From Clostridiaceae bacterium (GTDB lineage: Bacteria > Bacillota > Clostridia > Oscillospirales > Acutalibacteraceae), in contig JAETSR010000015.1 in the NCBI GenBank assembly GCA_021769555.1, positions 1 to 54,965 of the forward strand: DNA of 54,965 nucleotides, given 5' to 3'. Below are positions 6,736 through 15,781 of this stretch, in pieces. The notes under the pieces were generated by a model. It worked only from the letters and a program-made list of their open reading frames with translations, was not told the DNA's origin and ran no database searches. Position 1 is the stretch's first letter, and each line of letters starts with the position of its first letter. The position numbers and the translations under genes are program-made.

Positions 6736-7908
6736 ATGGACTACAACAAAAAATCCCTAGAAATGCACGAGAAATGGCAGGGCAAGATACGCATAGAAAC
6801 CCCCTGTGAGCTCTCAGACCGCGACGACCTCTCAGTGGCATACACCCCCGGCGTAGCGGCCCCCTGCCTTGAGATACAGAAGTCCCCTGAGAAGTCCTAT
6901 ACATACACCCGCCGGGGAAACCTGGTGGCGGTAGTCACAGACGGCACGGCGGTGCTGGGCCTGGGGGACATCGGCCCCGAGGCGGGAATGCCGGTGATGG
7001 AGGGGAAATGCGCGCTGTTTAAGGCCTTCGCCGGGGTGGACGCGTTCCCGATATGTATACGCTCCAAGGATGTGGACGAGATAGTGCGCACGGTTGAGCT
7101 TATCGCCGGGTCCTTCGGGGGGATAAACCTGGAGGATATCGCCGCGCCCAGGTGCTTCGAGGTGGAGCGCAAGCTCAAGGAGCGGCTGGACATACCTGTG
7201 TTCCATGACGACCAGCACGGCACGGCGGTGGTGACTGTGGCGGCGATGATAAACGCATTGAAGGTAGTGGGCAAGGACATCAAAGAGGTGTCGGCGGTGG
7301 TGAACGGCGCGGGGGCGGCGGGCACGGCCTGCACAAGGCTCCTGATGGCGCTGGGGCTCAAGAATGTGATAGTCTGCGACAGGCAGGGGGCTTTATGCCC
7401 TGGCGAGGACTGGATGACCCCGGCGCAGGCTGAGCTTGCGGAGGCCACTAACCCTGAGAGAAAAAGGGGGACGCTCAGCGAGGTGATAAAGGGGGCCGAT
7501 GTGTTCATGGGCTTTTCGGCGCCCGGGTGCGTTACGAAAGAGATGGTGAGCTCTATGGCCGGAGACGCTGTTGTGTTCGCCTGCGCCAACCCCACGCCGG
7601 AGATATTCCCCGATGAGGCGAAAGCGGCGGGGGCGAGAGTTGTGGGCTCCGGGCGGTCGGACTGCGTGAACCAGATAAACAATGTGCTCTGCTTTCCGGG
7701 GATATTCCGGGGGGCTCTGGACGTGCGGGCGCGGGAGATAAACGAGGAGATGAAGCTGGCGGCGGCGAGGGCTCTCGCGGGGATAATACCGGAGGATGAG
7801 CTCTCGGAGGAAAACATCATCCCCAGCGCGTTCAATAAGGCGGTGGCCCCGGCTATAGCAAGGGCGGTGGCAGAGGCCGCCAGGGAGACCGGAGCGGCGC
7901 GCATATAA
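6736..7908 (+). CDS. Malic enzyme (malate dehydrogenase, decarboxylating)
   Basis: 390 aa, the size of bacterial short-form malic enzymes. It converts malate to pyruvate and CO2 with NAD+ or NADP+. Family motifs: SVAYTPGVAAPC near residue 33, TDGTAVLGLGDIGPEAGMPV (residues ~69-90) and FHDDQHGTAVV (residues ~155-165) in the catalytic part, then a Rossmann segment VVNGAGAAGTA near residue 190 and FACANPTPEI later. The cofactor preference is not settled by sequence reading. ACGGAGG lies before ATG; own promoter. Pyruvate made here would join the pool fed by the pyruvate kinase at 45 kb. Confidence 0.93.
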   Translation: MDYNKKSLEMHEKWQGKIRIETPCELSDRDDLSVAYTPGVAAPCLEIQKSPEKSYTYTRRGNLVAVVTDGTAVLGLGDIGPEAGMPVMEGKCALFKAFAGVDAFPICIRSKDVDEIVRTVELIAGSFGGINLEDIAAPRCFEVERKLKERLDIPVFHDDQHGTAVVTVAAMINALKVVGKDIKEVSAVVNGAGAAGTACTRLLMALGLKNVIVCDRQGALCPGEDWMTPAQAELAEATNPERKRGTLSEVIKGADVFMGFSAPGCVTKEMVSSMAGDAVVFACANPTPEIFPDEAKAAGARVVGSGRSDCVNQINNVLCFPGIFRGALDVRAREINEEMKLAAARALAGIIPEDELSEENIIPSAFNKAVAPAIARAVAEAARETGAARI

Positions 7909-7978
7909 TATATCAGCTTGAATATTCCCGACGGATTTAAGCCGGAAATATATATTTTACTCTAAGGAGTGGTTCTTT

Positions 7979-8545
7979 ATGGAAAATCAGACCAAAATCT
8001 ATCGGATATCGGCGGTGGGGATATTCGCGGCGCTGGTGTTTGTGTCGAACTATCTGAGCGTACCGGTGCCGGTGGCTATAGGGGACGTTTCCAGGATACA
8101 CCTGGGGAATATCTTCTGTCTGCTGTCGGGCTTTGTGCTGGGGCCGGTTGGAGGGGGACTTGCGGCTGGGATAGGCTCGGGGCTATATGACCTTACCAAC
8201 CCGGCCTATATTGCAAGCGCGCCGTTTACGTTCCTCTTTAAGTTCCTGCTGGCGGCGGTATGCGGCTGGGCGGCGAATGTGCATGGGGCGCGGGCTGGGA
8301 ATCATGTGCAGAATATACTTGCCGCGGCGGCGGGGAGTTTGACGTATATGATACTGTATTTGGGCAAGGCGTTTGTGCAGGGGCTGCTGGTGGGCAGCGA
8401 GATGGGGGCTGTGCTGACGGCGCTGGCGACGAAGGCGGTGACGTCGGGGATAAACGCTGTGATAGCTGTGGTGGTGTCGGTGCCGCTGTGCGCGGTGGTG
8501 AGGCTGGCGCTGAGGAAGAGCCACTTGATGGAGAAGATGGGCTGA
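7979..8545 (+). CDS. ECF transporter S component
   Basis: 188 aa, very hydrophobic with about six membrane helices, the size and shape of substrate-binding S components of energy-coupling factor vitamin transporters. Typical parts: SAVGIFAALVFVSNYLSVP at the N-terminus, IHLGNIFCLLSGFVLGPVGG and GSGLYDLTNPAYIASAPFTF in the middle. The shared energising module (two ATPases and EcfT) is not in this window, so it would work with a module encoded elsewhere. Substrate unknown; no riboswitch is evident in the 70 bases upstream. AAGGAG lies before ATG. Confidence 0.85.
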   Translation: MENQTKIYRISAVGIFAALVFVSNYLSVPVPVAIGDVSRIHLGNIFCLLSGFVLGPVGGGLAAGIGSGLYDLTNPAYIASAPFTFLFKFLLAAVCGWAANVHGARAGNHVQNILAAAAGSLTYMILYLGKAFVQGLLVGSEMGAVLTALATKAVTSGINAVIAVVVSVPLCAVVRLALRKSHLMEKMG

Positions 8546-8558
8546 GCGCGAAGCGAGC

Positions 8559-8632
8559 AAAAGTTTTGTCCACTTTTTCAAAAGTGGCAGGGTGTGGGGC
8601 AGCGCCCCACGGTCTTGCTTGAGCGAAGCGAA
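8559..8632 (+). repeat. Dispersed post-stop hairpin repeat, copy 3
   Basis: AAAAGTTTTGTCCAC, hairpin CCACTTTTTC/AAAAGTGG, then GGGGCAGCGCCCC and a tail GAGCGAAGCGAAAAG. Begins 13 bases after the ECF gene stop. It is nearly identical to the copy at 43623-43700, including the GAGCGAAGCGAAA tail. Confidence 0.8.
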
Positions 8633-8640
8633 AAGAGAAA

Positions 8641-8680
8641 GACCGCTCTATCCGTAGCAGATAGGGCGGTCTGGTTTTTT
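8641..8680 (+). terminator. Terminator shared by convergent genes
   Basis: GACCGCTCTAT (8641-8651) pairs with 8661-8671 (one G-U pair), followed by TGGTTTTTT. It ends the ECF gene transcript; on the minus strand it follows the XRE gene directly (stop codon at 8679). Confidence 0.75.
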
Positions 8681-9278
8681 AGCGCCTGCGTCTTAGCAGT
8701 ACCGCTGATACGGCGGCTATTACGAGGTAAAGTATGGCAAAGACCGTAAGCTGTCCGGCATCAAGGGGATAGGGCGACATAGGCCCGAGAGTAGGCGTGG
8801 CGTGCCGGGTGAGAAGCCCCGCGAGCATTGAGCAGGGCATAAAGGTTAGACCCAAAATGTTCAGCAGCTTCACCCAAAATGAAGCCCGCCGGTCCGAGAG
8901 TATGCGGCCAATAAAATACCCTGCAACACCCAGCACCTGTGCGGTCATGGCCCCGAACACAGAGGAAAGGCTCTGCACCTCATACCAGGTGGCCAAGGCC
9001 GCGAGCAGGCCGATGAATATGAACACCGAAGAGCCGATATACAGCACCCGGCTCCAAATGCCGTTTTCCTGCTTCTCAGGACCCGCGCCTTTCAGGAGAT
9101 AGTCGGTGCTCACATCAAATATCTCGCTGAGGGCAACTACTTTATCAAGCTCCGGCATGGACTGCTCGCTCTCCCACTTGCTGACCGCCTGGCGGGAGAC
9201 GCCGATACGGTCGGCGAGGTCCTCCTGGGAGAGGCCCTTGGATTTTCTAAGGGACTGAATGCGTTCTGACAGGTTCAT
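8679..9278 (-). CDS. XRE helix-turn-helix regulator with membrane domain
   Basis: 199 aa. Residues 1-65 form a Cro/CI helix-turn-helix ([31 protein letters not shown]). After a linker the remaining part has four or five membrane helices (e.g. [58 protein letters not shown]) and ends in RRRR. Membrane-tethered XRE proteins of this kind are common in Clostridia and probably sense the membrane. AGAAGGAGTG precedes ATG. It lies 110 bases downstream of the ABC exporter operon on the same strand, so it may regulate that exporter; this is inference. Confidence 0.85.
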   Translation of the reverse strand: MNLSERIQSLRKSKGLSQEDLADRIGVSRQAVSKWESEQSMPELDKVVALSEIFDVSTDYLLKGAGPEKQENGIWSRVLYIGSSVFIFIGLLAALATWYEVQSLSSVFGAMTAQVLGVAGYFIGRILSDRRASFWVKLLNILGLTFMPCSMLAGLLTRHATPTLGPMSPYPLDAGQLTVFAILYLVIAAVSAVLLRRRR

Positions 9279-9387
9279 GCTGCAACACTCCTTCTGGTTT
9301 AGTATGGCTATATATTACAGCATGAGCCGGTTGCGGGTCAAGAAACAGGGGGAGGAAATGTGTCAACCGGTGGTTGCGCGGGGTATT

Positions 9388-11157
9388 TTAGTCCTCAAGC
9401 TGGGCTGTATACAGATGATAATACCTGCCCTTCTTCTCAATGAGCTCCTTATGGCTGCCCATCTCCGCAATGCCCTTATCGGAGATATAGAGTATGCGGT
9501 CGCAGTTCTTGATGGTGGAGAGCCGGTGGGCGATGATGAAGGAGGTGCGGCCCTTTAGTAGGGCATTGAGGCCCTGCTGGACCAGGCGCTCGGTCTTGGC
9601 GTCGATGGAGGAGGTGGCCTCGTCCAGGACGAGTATCTTCGGGTCTGAGAGAAGTGTGCGGGCGAAGGCCACAAGCTGGCGCTGGCCCTGGGAGAGGCGG
9701 GAGCCCCGCTCGTTCACCTGGGTGTTATAGCCGTCCTCCATCTGGCTTATGAAATCGTGGGCGCAGACGGTCTTTGCGGCCTCAATCACTTCCTCGTCGG
9801 TGGCGTCCAGCCTGCCGTACCTTATATTGTCCATGATGGTGCCCGAGAAGATGAAGCTGTCCTGAAGCATTATGCCCATCTGGGAGCGCAGGGAGTGGAG
9901 GGTGACATTGGCGATATCATGGCCGTCAAGGAGCACCTGGCCGCCGGTGAGGTTATAGAAGCGGGAGAGGAGATTCACAACAGTGGTCTTCCCCGCGCCT
10001 GTGGGGCCAACGAGGGCCACGGACTCCCCGGGGTTCACATTGAGGTTGAAGTTCTCAAGGACGTTCACGGTGCCGTCGTAGGAGAAGACCACGTCCTTGA
10101 AGGTGACCTGGCCCTTAATGGGCGGCAGCTCTGTGGCGCCGGGGGCGTCGTCCACGGTGACGGGCTCATCCATCATCTCGAAGATACGCTCCAAGTACGC
10201 CACGGCGTTTATGAAGGTGTTGTAGAGGTTCGAGAGGTTCAGAAGGGGCTGCCAGAAACGCCAGGCGTAGGAGGACAGGGCGATGATGGTGCCTATCTGC
10301 ATACTGGGGCCCAATACCGTGAGGCCCACTATATACATGGCCCCCACAACCCATACGGAGATATTGTCCACCGAGACCCAGATGAGGTTGGAGGTGAGCT
10401 GGGCCTTCATCCAGGTGCGGTAGCAGTTCTTGTTCAGGCGGTCGTATATCTCCGCGTTCTCCTCCTCACGGGTGAAGGCCTGGGTTATCTTCATGCCGTC
10501 CAGGCTCTCATGGAGGTAGGCGTTCAGGTTGGAGCTCTTGTTGGACACATCCTGCCAGGCCCGGCGCTGGGCGGGCTTGATTATCATCACCACCAGAAGC
10601 AGCAGGGGCACGCCCGCCATCACCACCAGGGAGAGCCGCACGTCGCATATGAGCATGAAGACGGCTATCAACAGGAGGTTGAATATCTCAAGCACAAAGT
10701 TAATTATGCCGTTACTAAGCGCGTCGGAGACGCTGTTTATGTAGTTTATCACCCTTGTGAGTATCTTGCCGTGGGGCCTGTCGTCGTAGAACTGGAAGGG
10801 GAGCTTCTGCAGGTGGGCAAAGAGGTCCTTGCGGATATCGTAGACTATGTCCTGGCCCACGGATATCATATTCTTGCTCCTGGCCCGGCCGAACATGATG
10901 GAGGTTATGATGGCCGCCAGCATGACAACGCTCAGGAGTATGAGCTCCTTCCAGTCCTTATTGGGCACGGACACGTTTATGCCCCGCTGGACCAAAAGCG
11001 GGCCCACCAGCGCCGCCGCAGCTGAAACGGCGGAGTAGACAAGGGAGAGCACCATCTTTTTCTTGTGCCTGCCGATATAGGTGCCGGCGCGCAAAAGGTG
11101 CTTTATATTAAACGGGGTCTCAAGGTTCTCGTCAACGTCAAAGCGGTTCCTGGCCAT
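9388..11157 (-). CDS. Heterodimeric ABC exporter, canonical half
   Basis: 589 aa fused permease-ATPase. Residues ~35-330 hold six membrane helices; the nucleotide-binding domain (350-589) has Walker A GPTGAGKTT, signature LSQGQRQ, Walker B ILVLDEATSSID with an intact catalytic glutamate, and switch histidine IIAHRLST. The start codon follows the stop of the partner gene with no gap, and GGAGG lies inside the partner's end, so the two are co-translated. Together they form a multidrug or lipid type heterodimer. Substrate is unknown. Confidence 0.92.
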   Translation of the reverse strand: MARNRFDVDENLETPFNIKHLLRAGTYIGRHKKKMVLSLVYSAVSAAAALVGPLLVQRGINVSVPNKDWKELILLSVVMLAAIITSIMFGRARSKNMISVGQDIVYDIRKDLFAHLQKLPFQFYDDRPHGKILTRVINYINSVSDALSNGIINFVLEIFNLLLIAVFMLICDVRLSLVVMAGVPLLLLVVMIIKPAQRRAWQDVSNKSSNLNAYLHESLDGMKITQAFTREEENAEIYDRLNKNCYRTWMKAQLTSNLIWVSVDNISVWVVGAMYIVGLTVLGPSMQIGTIIALSSYAWRFWQPLLNLSNLYNTFINAVAYLERIFEMMDEPVTVDDAPGATELPPIKGQVTFKDVVFSYDGTVNVLENFNLNVNPGESVALVGPTGAGKTTVVNLLSRFYNLTGGQVLLDGHDIANVTLHSLRSQMGIMLQDSFIFSGTIMDNIRYGRLDATDEEVIEAAKTVCAHDFISQMEDGYNTQVNERGSRLSQGQRQLVAFARTLLSDPKILVLDEATSSIDAKTERLVQQGLNALLKGRTSFIIAHRLSTIKNCDRILYISDKGIAEMGSHKELIEKKGRYYHLYTAQLED

Positions 11158-12930
11158 TTAACCCACCTCCTCATTCATGTCTTCATCCTGGCCGTTCTGC
11201 AATAGGAACACTTCCCTGTAGTAGCCGGGCTTCTGGGAGAGCTCCTGATGGGTGCCGATATCCGTTATGCGCCCGTCCTCAATAACTACTATCTTGTCAG
11301 CCCGCTTGGTGGTGGAGATACGCTGGGCGACGATTATCTTTGTGCAGGGGAAGTCGAGGCCTGCAAGCTGCCCCTGGATGTACTTCTCGGTCTCAAGGTC
11401 AACGGCGCTGGTGGTGTCGTCCAGAATCAGAATGCTGGGCTTCACTGCAAGGGCCCGGGCCAGGGCTATCCTCTGCTTCTGGCCGCCGGAGAGGCCGGTG
11501 CCCCGCTCGCCTATCACTGTGTCGAAGCCCTCGGTGAGCTTTTCCGCAAAGTCCACGTCGGCCATTTTAGCGAAGCGCTTTACCTCCTCCTCGGACATAT
11601 CGCTGTCGCCGTAGGCTATGTTGCCGTCCACGGAGTCTGAGAAGAGGAAGACGTCCTGGGTGGCGATACCTATAGCCGAGCGCAGGGCCTTCAGGTCATA
11701 GCGCCTTACAGGCACGCCGTCTATGTCCACCTCCCCTTTTGTCACGTCGGAGAAGCGGGGTATCAGGCTCACAAGGGAGGTCTTTCCCGCCCCGGTGGGG
11801 CCCATTACAGCCACGGTCTCCCCGGGCTCTATTGTGAGGTCGATATCCTTTAGCACCTGGGTGCCGTGGAGCTTGAGCCCGGCGGACTTGAACTGTATCT
11901 CACCCTTAATCCTGCCCTGGGGCTTCACGGCGTCGGGCCGGGAGACGATGGTGGACTTGGAGTAGTACAGCTCGATTATCTTTGAGGAGCTGGCGAAGAA
12001 GCGCTGCAGGTCGTTCAGGTGCATGCCCAGCATACGCATGGGGTCGGATAATGTCCAGGTCAGGCCGTTGAACATGGTGAAGGTGCCTATGGTTATCCTG
12101 CCGTTGATGAGGAATATACCGCCCACCAGGAGCACGGCTATTGAAAGGGACTGGGAGAGCGTCTCGATATAGGGGCTGAATTTGAGCCAGAGCAGGGATG
12201 AGGTCTTGTTGGCCTCCCTATAGGCCTGGTTCTTCTCGTCGAAGCGCCCTATCTCGTAGTCCTCCCGGGCGAAGGCCTTCACCACCCTGTTGCCGGCGAT
12301 GTTCTCCTGGGCGGCGGTGTTCAGCTCAGAGAGCTTTTCCCGAACGTCCACATACAGGGGGCGCACCCGCTTTGAGAACATATAGGTGAGAAAGAAGATG
12401 AAGGGGGTCACGGCCAGCATTGTCAGGGCGAACTGCCAGTCGGTGACCAGGAAGGTGACGGCCGTGGTGAAAAAGAGCACAATGCTGTGGATGAGCTGGC
12501 GTATCACCCAGCAGACCGCGTGGCGTATCATGTCCATGTCGCCGGTGAGGCGGGTCATCAGGTCGCCGGTGCGGTAGGTGCTGTAGAAGGCCTGGTCCTG
12601 CTCCTGCATGTTCTTGTAGAGGTCCCGCCGAAGCTCATAGATAAGCTTCTGGGAGCAGGTCTCGTACATCATTATCTGCAGGTAGCCGAAGCCCGTGCGG
12701 AACAGTACGAAGCCCACAAGGACCGCCACAAGCAGGATGAGCTCGTGCATGACCTCCGGGGTCACTGCGCCCGACTCCTGCAGGGGGTAGAACACCGTGT
12801 CCATTATCCGGGCGGTTATCATGGAGTTGCCCAGGGCCAGAACAGCCAGGGCGGCGGTGGAGAACAGGGCGAACACATACCGGCGGTGGCAGCCCGCCAT
12901 TCGCGTCCATACCCATCGAAGCTGGAACAT
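11158..12930 (-). CDS. Heterodimeric ABC exporter, degenerate-site half
   Basis: 590 aa from the ATG at 12930, which has AAGGAGG upstream (a TTG nine codons earlier is less likely). Six membrane helices then an ATPase domain with Walker A GPTGAGKTS, signature LSGGQKQR, but Walker B reads ILILDDTTSAVD, with aspartate where the catalytic glutamate normally is, and the switch histidine is glutamine (IVAQRIST). These are the hallmarks of the non-hydrolysing half of heterodimeric exporters such as TM287/288 and BmrCD. First gene of a two-gene operon. A weak promoter (TTGCAT-N16-TAAAAT) may lie at about 13000-13040. Confidence 0.9.
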   Translation of the reverse strand: MFQLRWVWTRMAGCHRRYVFALFSTAALAVLALGNSMITARIMDTVFYPLQESGAVTPEVMHELILLVAVLVGFVLFRTGFGYLQIMMYETCSQKLIYELRRDLYKNMQEQDQAFYSTYRTGDLMTRLTGDMDMIRHAVCWVIRQLIHSIVLFFTTAVTFLVTDWQFALTMLAVTPFIFFLTYMFSKRVRPLYVDVREKLSELNTAAQENIAGNRVVKAFAREDYEIGRFDEKNQAYREANKTSSLLWLKFSPYIETLSQSLSIAVLLVGGIFLINGRITIGTFTMFNGLTWTLSDPMRMLGMHLNDLQRFFASSSKIIELYYSKSTIVSRPDAVKPQGRIKGEIQFKSAGLKLHGTQVLKDIDLTIEPGETVAVMGPTGAGKTSLVSLIPRFSDVTKGEVDIDGVPVRRYDLKALRSAIGIATQDVFLFSDSVDGNIAYGDSDMSEEEVKRFAKMADVDFAEKLTEGFDTVIGERGTGLSGGQKQRIALARALAVKPSILILDDTTSAVDLETEKYIQGQLAGLDFPCTKIIVAQRISTTKRADKIVVIEDGRITDIGTHQELSQKPGYYREVFLLQNGQDEDMNEEVG

Positions 12931-13159
12931 TTTGAAATCCCTCCTTGCCTTCAGCAAGACCCCTCGTTGGGGGCGTTGGTTTTATAAACTCCACCTATTT
13001 TAGCTAACGTGGAGAAAAATGCAAGAGGTTTTGCAAAAAAATTCATTTTTCAGCAGGTTGGCAAGTTTTTACCCACTTGAGCCCGCTCTTGTGGGCATAA
13101 TTTAATCCCCGCCCTCCCTTTTGGGGAAAGCGGGGATTTTTCATGGGACTATATAATTA

Positions 13160-15064
13160 TTACTTTATTTCTTTTGACTTTATCTCTTTCTGGGCCATCT
13201 CTATAAACGCGCCGGCGTCCATGAGGCCGATGTCGCCCTCCCTGCGGTGGCGCACGGAAATGCCCGCGGACTCTATCTCCTTGTCGCCCACCACCAGCAT
13301 ATAGGGGGTCTGCTGCACCTGGGCCTCCCGAATCTTGTAGCCTATCTTCTCGCTCCTGAGGTCGCACTCCACCCTGAGCCCGGCCTCCTCAAGCTTTGAG
13401 GCGAGGGCCTTGGCATAGCCGTGGTGCCGCTCGGATATGGGCAGGACAACAGCCTGCACCGGGCTGAGCCACAGGGGGAACTTGCCCGCCAAATGCTCGG
13501 TGATAACGCCGATAAAGCGCTCGATGGAGCCCAGCACCACCCGGTGTATCATCACGGGCCGGTGCTTCTGGCCGTCCTCGCCGGTGTACTCAAGCTGGAA
13601 GCGCTCGGGGAGCTGGCTGTCCAGCTGGATTGTACCGCACTGCCAGGTGCGGCCTAAGGAGTCGGCTATGTGGAAGTCAAGCTTCGGGCCGTAGAAGGCG
13701 CCGTCGCCCTCGTTTATCACGAAGTCCTTGCCCATGGCCGTTATGGCCTGCTTTAAAATATCCTGGTTCTTCTCCCACTCCTCGACGGTGCCGATATGGT
13801 CCTCGGGCATGGTGGAGAGCTCGATGGTGTACTTTAAGCCGAAGGTGGAGTAGACCTCGTCAAAGAGCCGTACTACCTCCTGGATAACGTCCTGCATCTG
13901 GTCCGGGGTCATGAAGATATGTGCGTCGTCCTGGGTGAAGCAGCGCACGCGGAAGAGGCCGTGGAGGGTCCCGGAGAGCTCGTGGCGGTGGACAAGGCCC
14001 AGCTCCCCCACGCGCATGGGCAGCTCCTTGTAGGAGTGGGGCTCGTTTGAGTAGGCCAGCATACCGCCGGGGCAGTTCATGGGCTTAATGCCGAAGTTCA
14101 CGTCGTCTATCACGGTGGTGTACATATTGTCCTTATAGTGCTCCCAGTGTCCGGAGCGCTCCCAGAGCTGGCGGTTGAGCATTATTGGGGTGCTTATCTC
14201 CATATATCCGTAGCGCTTGTGGACCTCCCGCCAATAGTCGATAAGCAGGTTCTTCAGCACCATGCCCTTGGGGAGGAAGAAGGGGAAGCCCGGGCCCTCG
14301 TCCCGGAGCATGAAGAGGCCCTGCTCCCGGCCTATCTTGCGGTGGTCCCGCTTCTTTGCCTCCTCGAGCATTTGCAGGTGTTCCTCAAGCTGCCTCGCCT
14401 TGGGGAAGGATATGCCGTAAATACGGGTGAGCATCTTCTTTGTGGAGTCCCCTCTCCAATAGGCCCCGGTGATGGAGGTGAGCTTCACGGCCTTCACCCC
14501 GCCGGTGCTCATAAGGTGTGGGCCGGCGCACAGGTCACAGAAGTCTCCCTGCTCGTAGAAGCTTATCTTCTCGCCGTTTCCTGAGTGCTCCTCAATGAGC
14601 TCCTGCTTGTACTCCTGGCCGGACATCTTCTCCATGGCATCATTGGGGTCCAGCTCGAAGCGGGTGAGTTCATGGTTCTCCTTGATAATCTTCTTTATCT
14701 CCTCCTCAATCTTCGGCAGGTCGTCGGGGGAGATGGAGGCGGGCAGGTCGAAGTCGTAGTAGAAGCCATTGTCGATGGCCGGGCCGATGGCGAACTTCGT
14801 GCCGGGGAACAGGCGTCCCACGGCCTGGGCCAGGATGTGGGAGGTGGTGTGCCAGTAGGCCTTTTTGCCGTCCTGGTCGTCAAAGGTGAGTATCTCCAGC
14901 TTACAGTCCTCGTTAAGTGGCGTGCGTAGGTCGCAGACCACATCGTCAACTCTCGCGGCGCAGGCGGACTTATACAGCCCCATGCCAATGGACTTTGCAA
15001 CCTCGGCGGGGGTCACCCCCCTCTCGAACTCCTTTGGCTGGCCTTTCAGGTCGATAGTAATCAT
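13160..15064 (-). CDS. thrS: Threonyl-tRNA synthetase
   Basis: 634 aa from the ATG at 15062-15064, which has AAAGGAG upstream; the open frame extends further but runs through the T-box terminator and is not coding. Residues 1-62 are the TGS domain (MITIDLKGQPKEF), then the editing domain with HTTSHILAQ and CDLCAGPHL, the class II catalytic core (MNCPGGM with the zinc-binding cysteine, VRCFTQDDAHIF) and an anticodon-binding domain at the C-terminus (PVQAVVLPISERH). It charges tRNA-Thr. Expression is controlled by a T-box leader directly upstream. Confidence 0.97.
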   Translation of the reverse strand: MITIDLKGQPKEFERGVTPAEVAKSIGMGLYKSACAARVDDVVCDLRTPLNEDCKLEILTFDDQDGKKAYWHTTSHILAQAVGRLFPGTKFAIGPAIDNGFYYDFDLPASISPDDLPKIEEEIKKIIKENHELTRFELDPNDAMEKMSGQEYKQELIEEHSGNGEKISFYEQGDFCDLCAGPHLMSTGGVKAVKLTSITGAYWRGDSTKKMLTRIYGISFPKARQLEEHLQMLEEAKKRDHRKIGREQGLFMLRDEGPGFPFFLPKGMVLKNLLIDYWREVHKRYGYMEISTPIMLNRQLWERSGHWEHYKDNMYTTVIDDVNFGIKPMNCPGGMLAYSNEPHSYKELPMRVGELGLVHRHELSGTLHGLFRVRCFTQDDAHIFMTPDQMQDVIQEVVRLFDEVYSTFGLKYTIELSTMPEDHIGTVEEWEKNQDILKQAITAMGKDFVINEGDGAFYGPKLDFHIADSLGRTWQCGTIQLDSQLPERFQLEYTGEDGQKHRPVMIHRVVLGSIERFIGVITEHLAGKFPLWLSPVQAVVLPISERHHGYAKALASKLEEAGLRVECDLRSEKIGYKIREAQVQQTPYMLVVGDKEIESAGISVRHRREGDIGLMDAGAFIEMAQKEIKSKEIK

Positions 15065-15092
15065 AGCTTTTCTCCTTTCTGCCGGGGCAATG

Positions 15093-15382
15093 AAAAAAGC
15101 CCCAGCGTAAGAGCCCATACAACGATGAACTCTCCCCTGGGGCGACACATGCCTTTTGAGTAAAAATTTAAGGCGCGCCGCGGTTCCACCCGGATTCAAG
15201 ACTTCACTTAACCAAAGTCTCCTCTAATAGGCCTGTAACGGGGCCGTCCGTCTGTCCTTTCGGCAGCTGCTCCAAGGCGGTACCGAAGCCACGCCCGCCG
15301 TCCGCGCTCTCAGCCTGTGGCGCGGGCTCTCTGGCGGCAGGCAGGGACGGCTTCGGCGTCCTCTTCACTGCATTTTTTATTA
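15093..15382 (-). promoter_or_regulatory. T-box riboswitch upstream of thrS
   Basis: On the minus strand the T-box sequence GGGTGGAACCGCG lies at 15178-15191, followed by a terminator stem GCCCCAG (15137-15143) with CTGGGGC (15099-15105) and six T. The 5' part holds AGAGAGCCCGCG, typical of stem I, and GGAGCAGCTGCC after the specifier region. A candidate ACC specifier codon (threonine) sits at 15279-15281, at the position where leuA's leader has a leucine codon. Uncharged tRNA-Thr should stabilise the antiterminator and raise thrS expression. Confidence 0.92.
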
Positions 15383-15388
15383 TTTTAG

Positions 15389-15417
15389 ATTATAGCCTTA
15401 TGGGAGGGAAATGTCAA
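15389..15417 (-). promoter_or_regulatory. Consensus promoter of the thrS T-box transcript
   Basis: Minus strand TTGACA (15412-15417), 17-base spacer, TATAAT (15389-15394): perfect sigma-A match just before the T-box leader. Confidence 0.8.
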
Positions 15418-15514
15418 GGGGTTTTGGATTTTGGGAGAAAATCCCGGGCTGGGGAGCAAAAAGCTCTTGCTATTCCCCGCAATATGGTGTAAAATGTAAT
15501 CGAGACAACGAAGC

Positions 15515-15597
15515 AAAAAGGCAGGGCGCCGGGGACCGCCATCCCCAACGCCCCTATGCAGGAGCGCACTCTCCCACACAGCAGAATATCTGCACCA
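15515..15597 (-). ncRNA. Candidate small RNA of unknown function
   Basis: On the minus strand TTGTAA (15626-15631) and TATAAT (15603-15608) are 17 bases apart. About 75 nt downstream a GC-rich hairpin (GGGCG..GGGGA pairing TCCCC..CGCCC) is followed by TGCCTTTTT. No convincing reading frame lies between; a 14-codon frame starting ATGGTGCAG exists but lacks a ribosome site. I do not recognise a known RNA family. A weaker plus-strand promoter (TTGCTA-N17-TAAAAT, 15467-15495) crosses the same region, so the strand is not certain. Confidence 0.3.
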
Positions 15598-15655
15598 TAT
15601 CTATTATAAACAATCCCCAAGTTTTTTACAAGGGGCTAATCAGATTTTGCGTGTA

Positions 15656-15768
15656 GCTTCCGGCGGTGTAGGGTAAAAGTCCCCTGCGCCGCTTTTGTTG
15701 TCTCGGCGGCGAGCCCACGGGGCGGGTCTGGTGCCTGCCCTTTGTGGGTGTCGCTGGGAAAACAATTT
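15656..15768 (+). other. Structured leader upstream of lipoprotein gene
   Basis: Two stable stem-loops can be drawn: CGGCG..GGG with CCC..CGCCG around 15660-15693, and an extended stem GCGAGCCCAC/GTGGGTGTCGC at about 15708-15758 that encloses GGGCGGGT/GCCTGCCC. The second ends ~15 bases before the AGGAGG of the lipoprotein. This may be a regulatory leader or riboswitch, but it matches no riboswitch consensus I know. Confidence 0.3.
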
Positions 15769-15781
15769 TAGGAGGCCTTAC

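Noticed and set aside
9757-11025. A 422-codon plus-strand frame opposite the ABC exporter
   Set aside because: It is the antisense shadow of a clear ABC gene; histidine- and glycine-rich low-complexity content and no ribosome site. Similar shadows at 3523-4668 (-), 22915-23931 (+), 30853-31608 (+) and 34517-35359 (-) were dropped for the same reason.
15065-15199. Extended N-terminus for threonyl-tRNA synthetase (45 more codons)
   Set aside because: The extra frame runs through the T-box motif and terminator; the ATG at 15064 has a good ribosome site and matches the family start.
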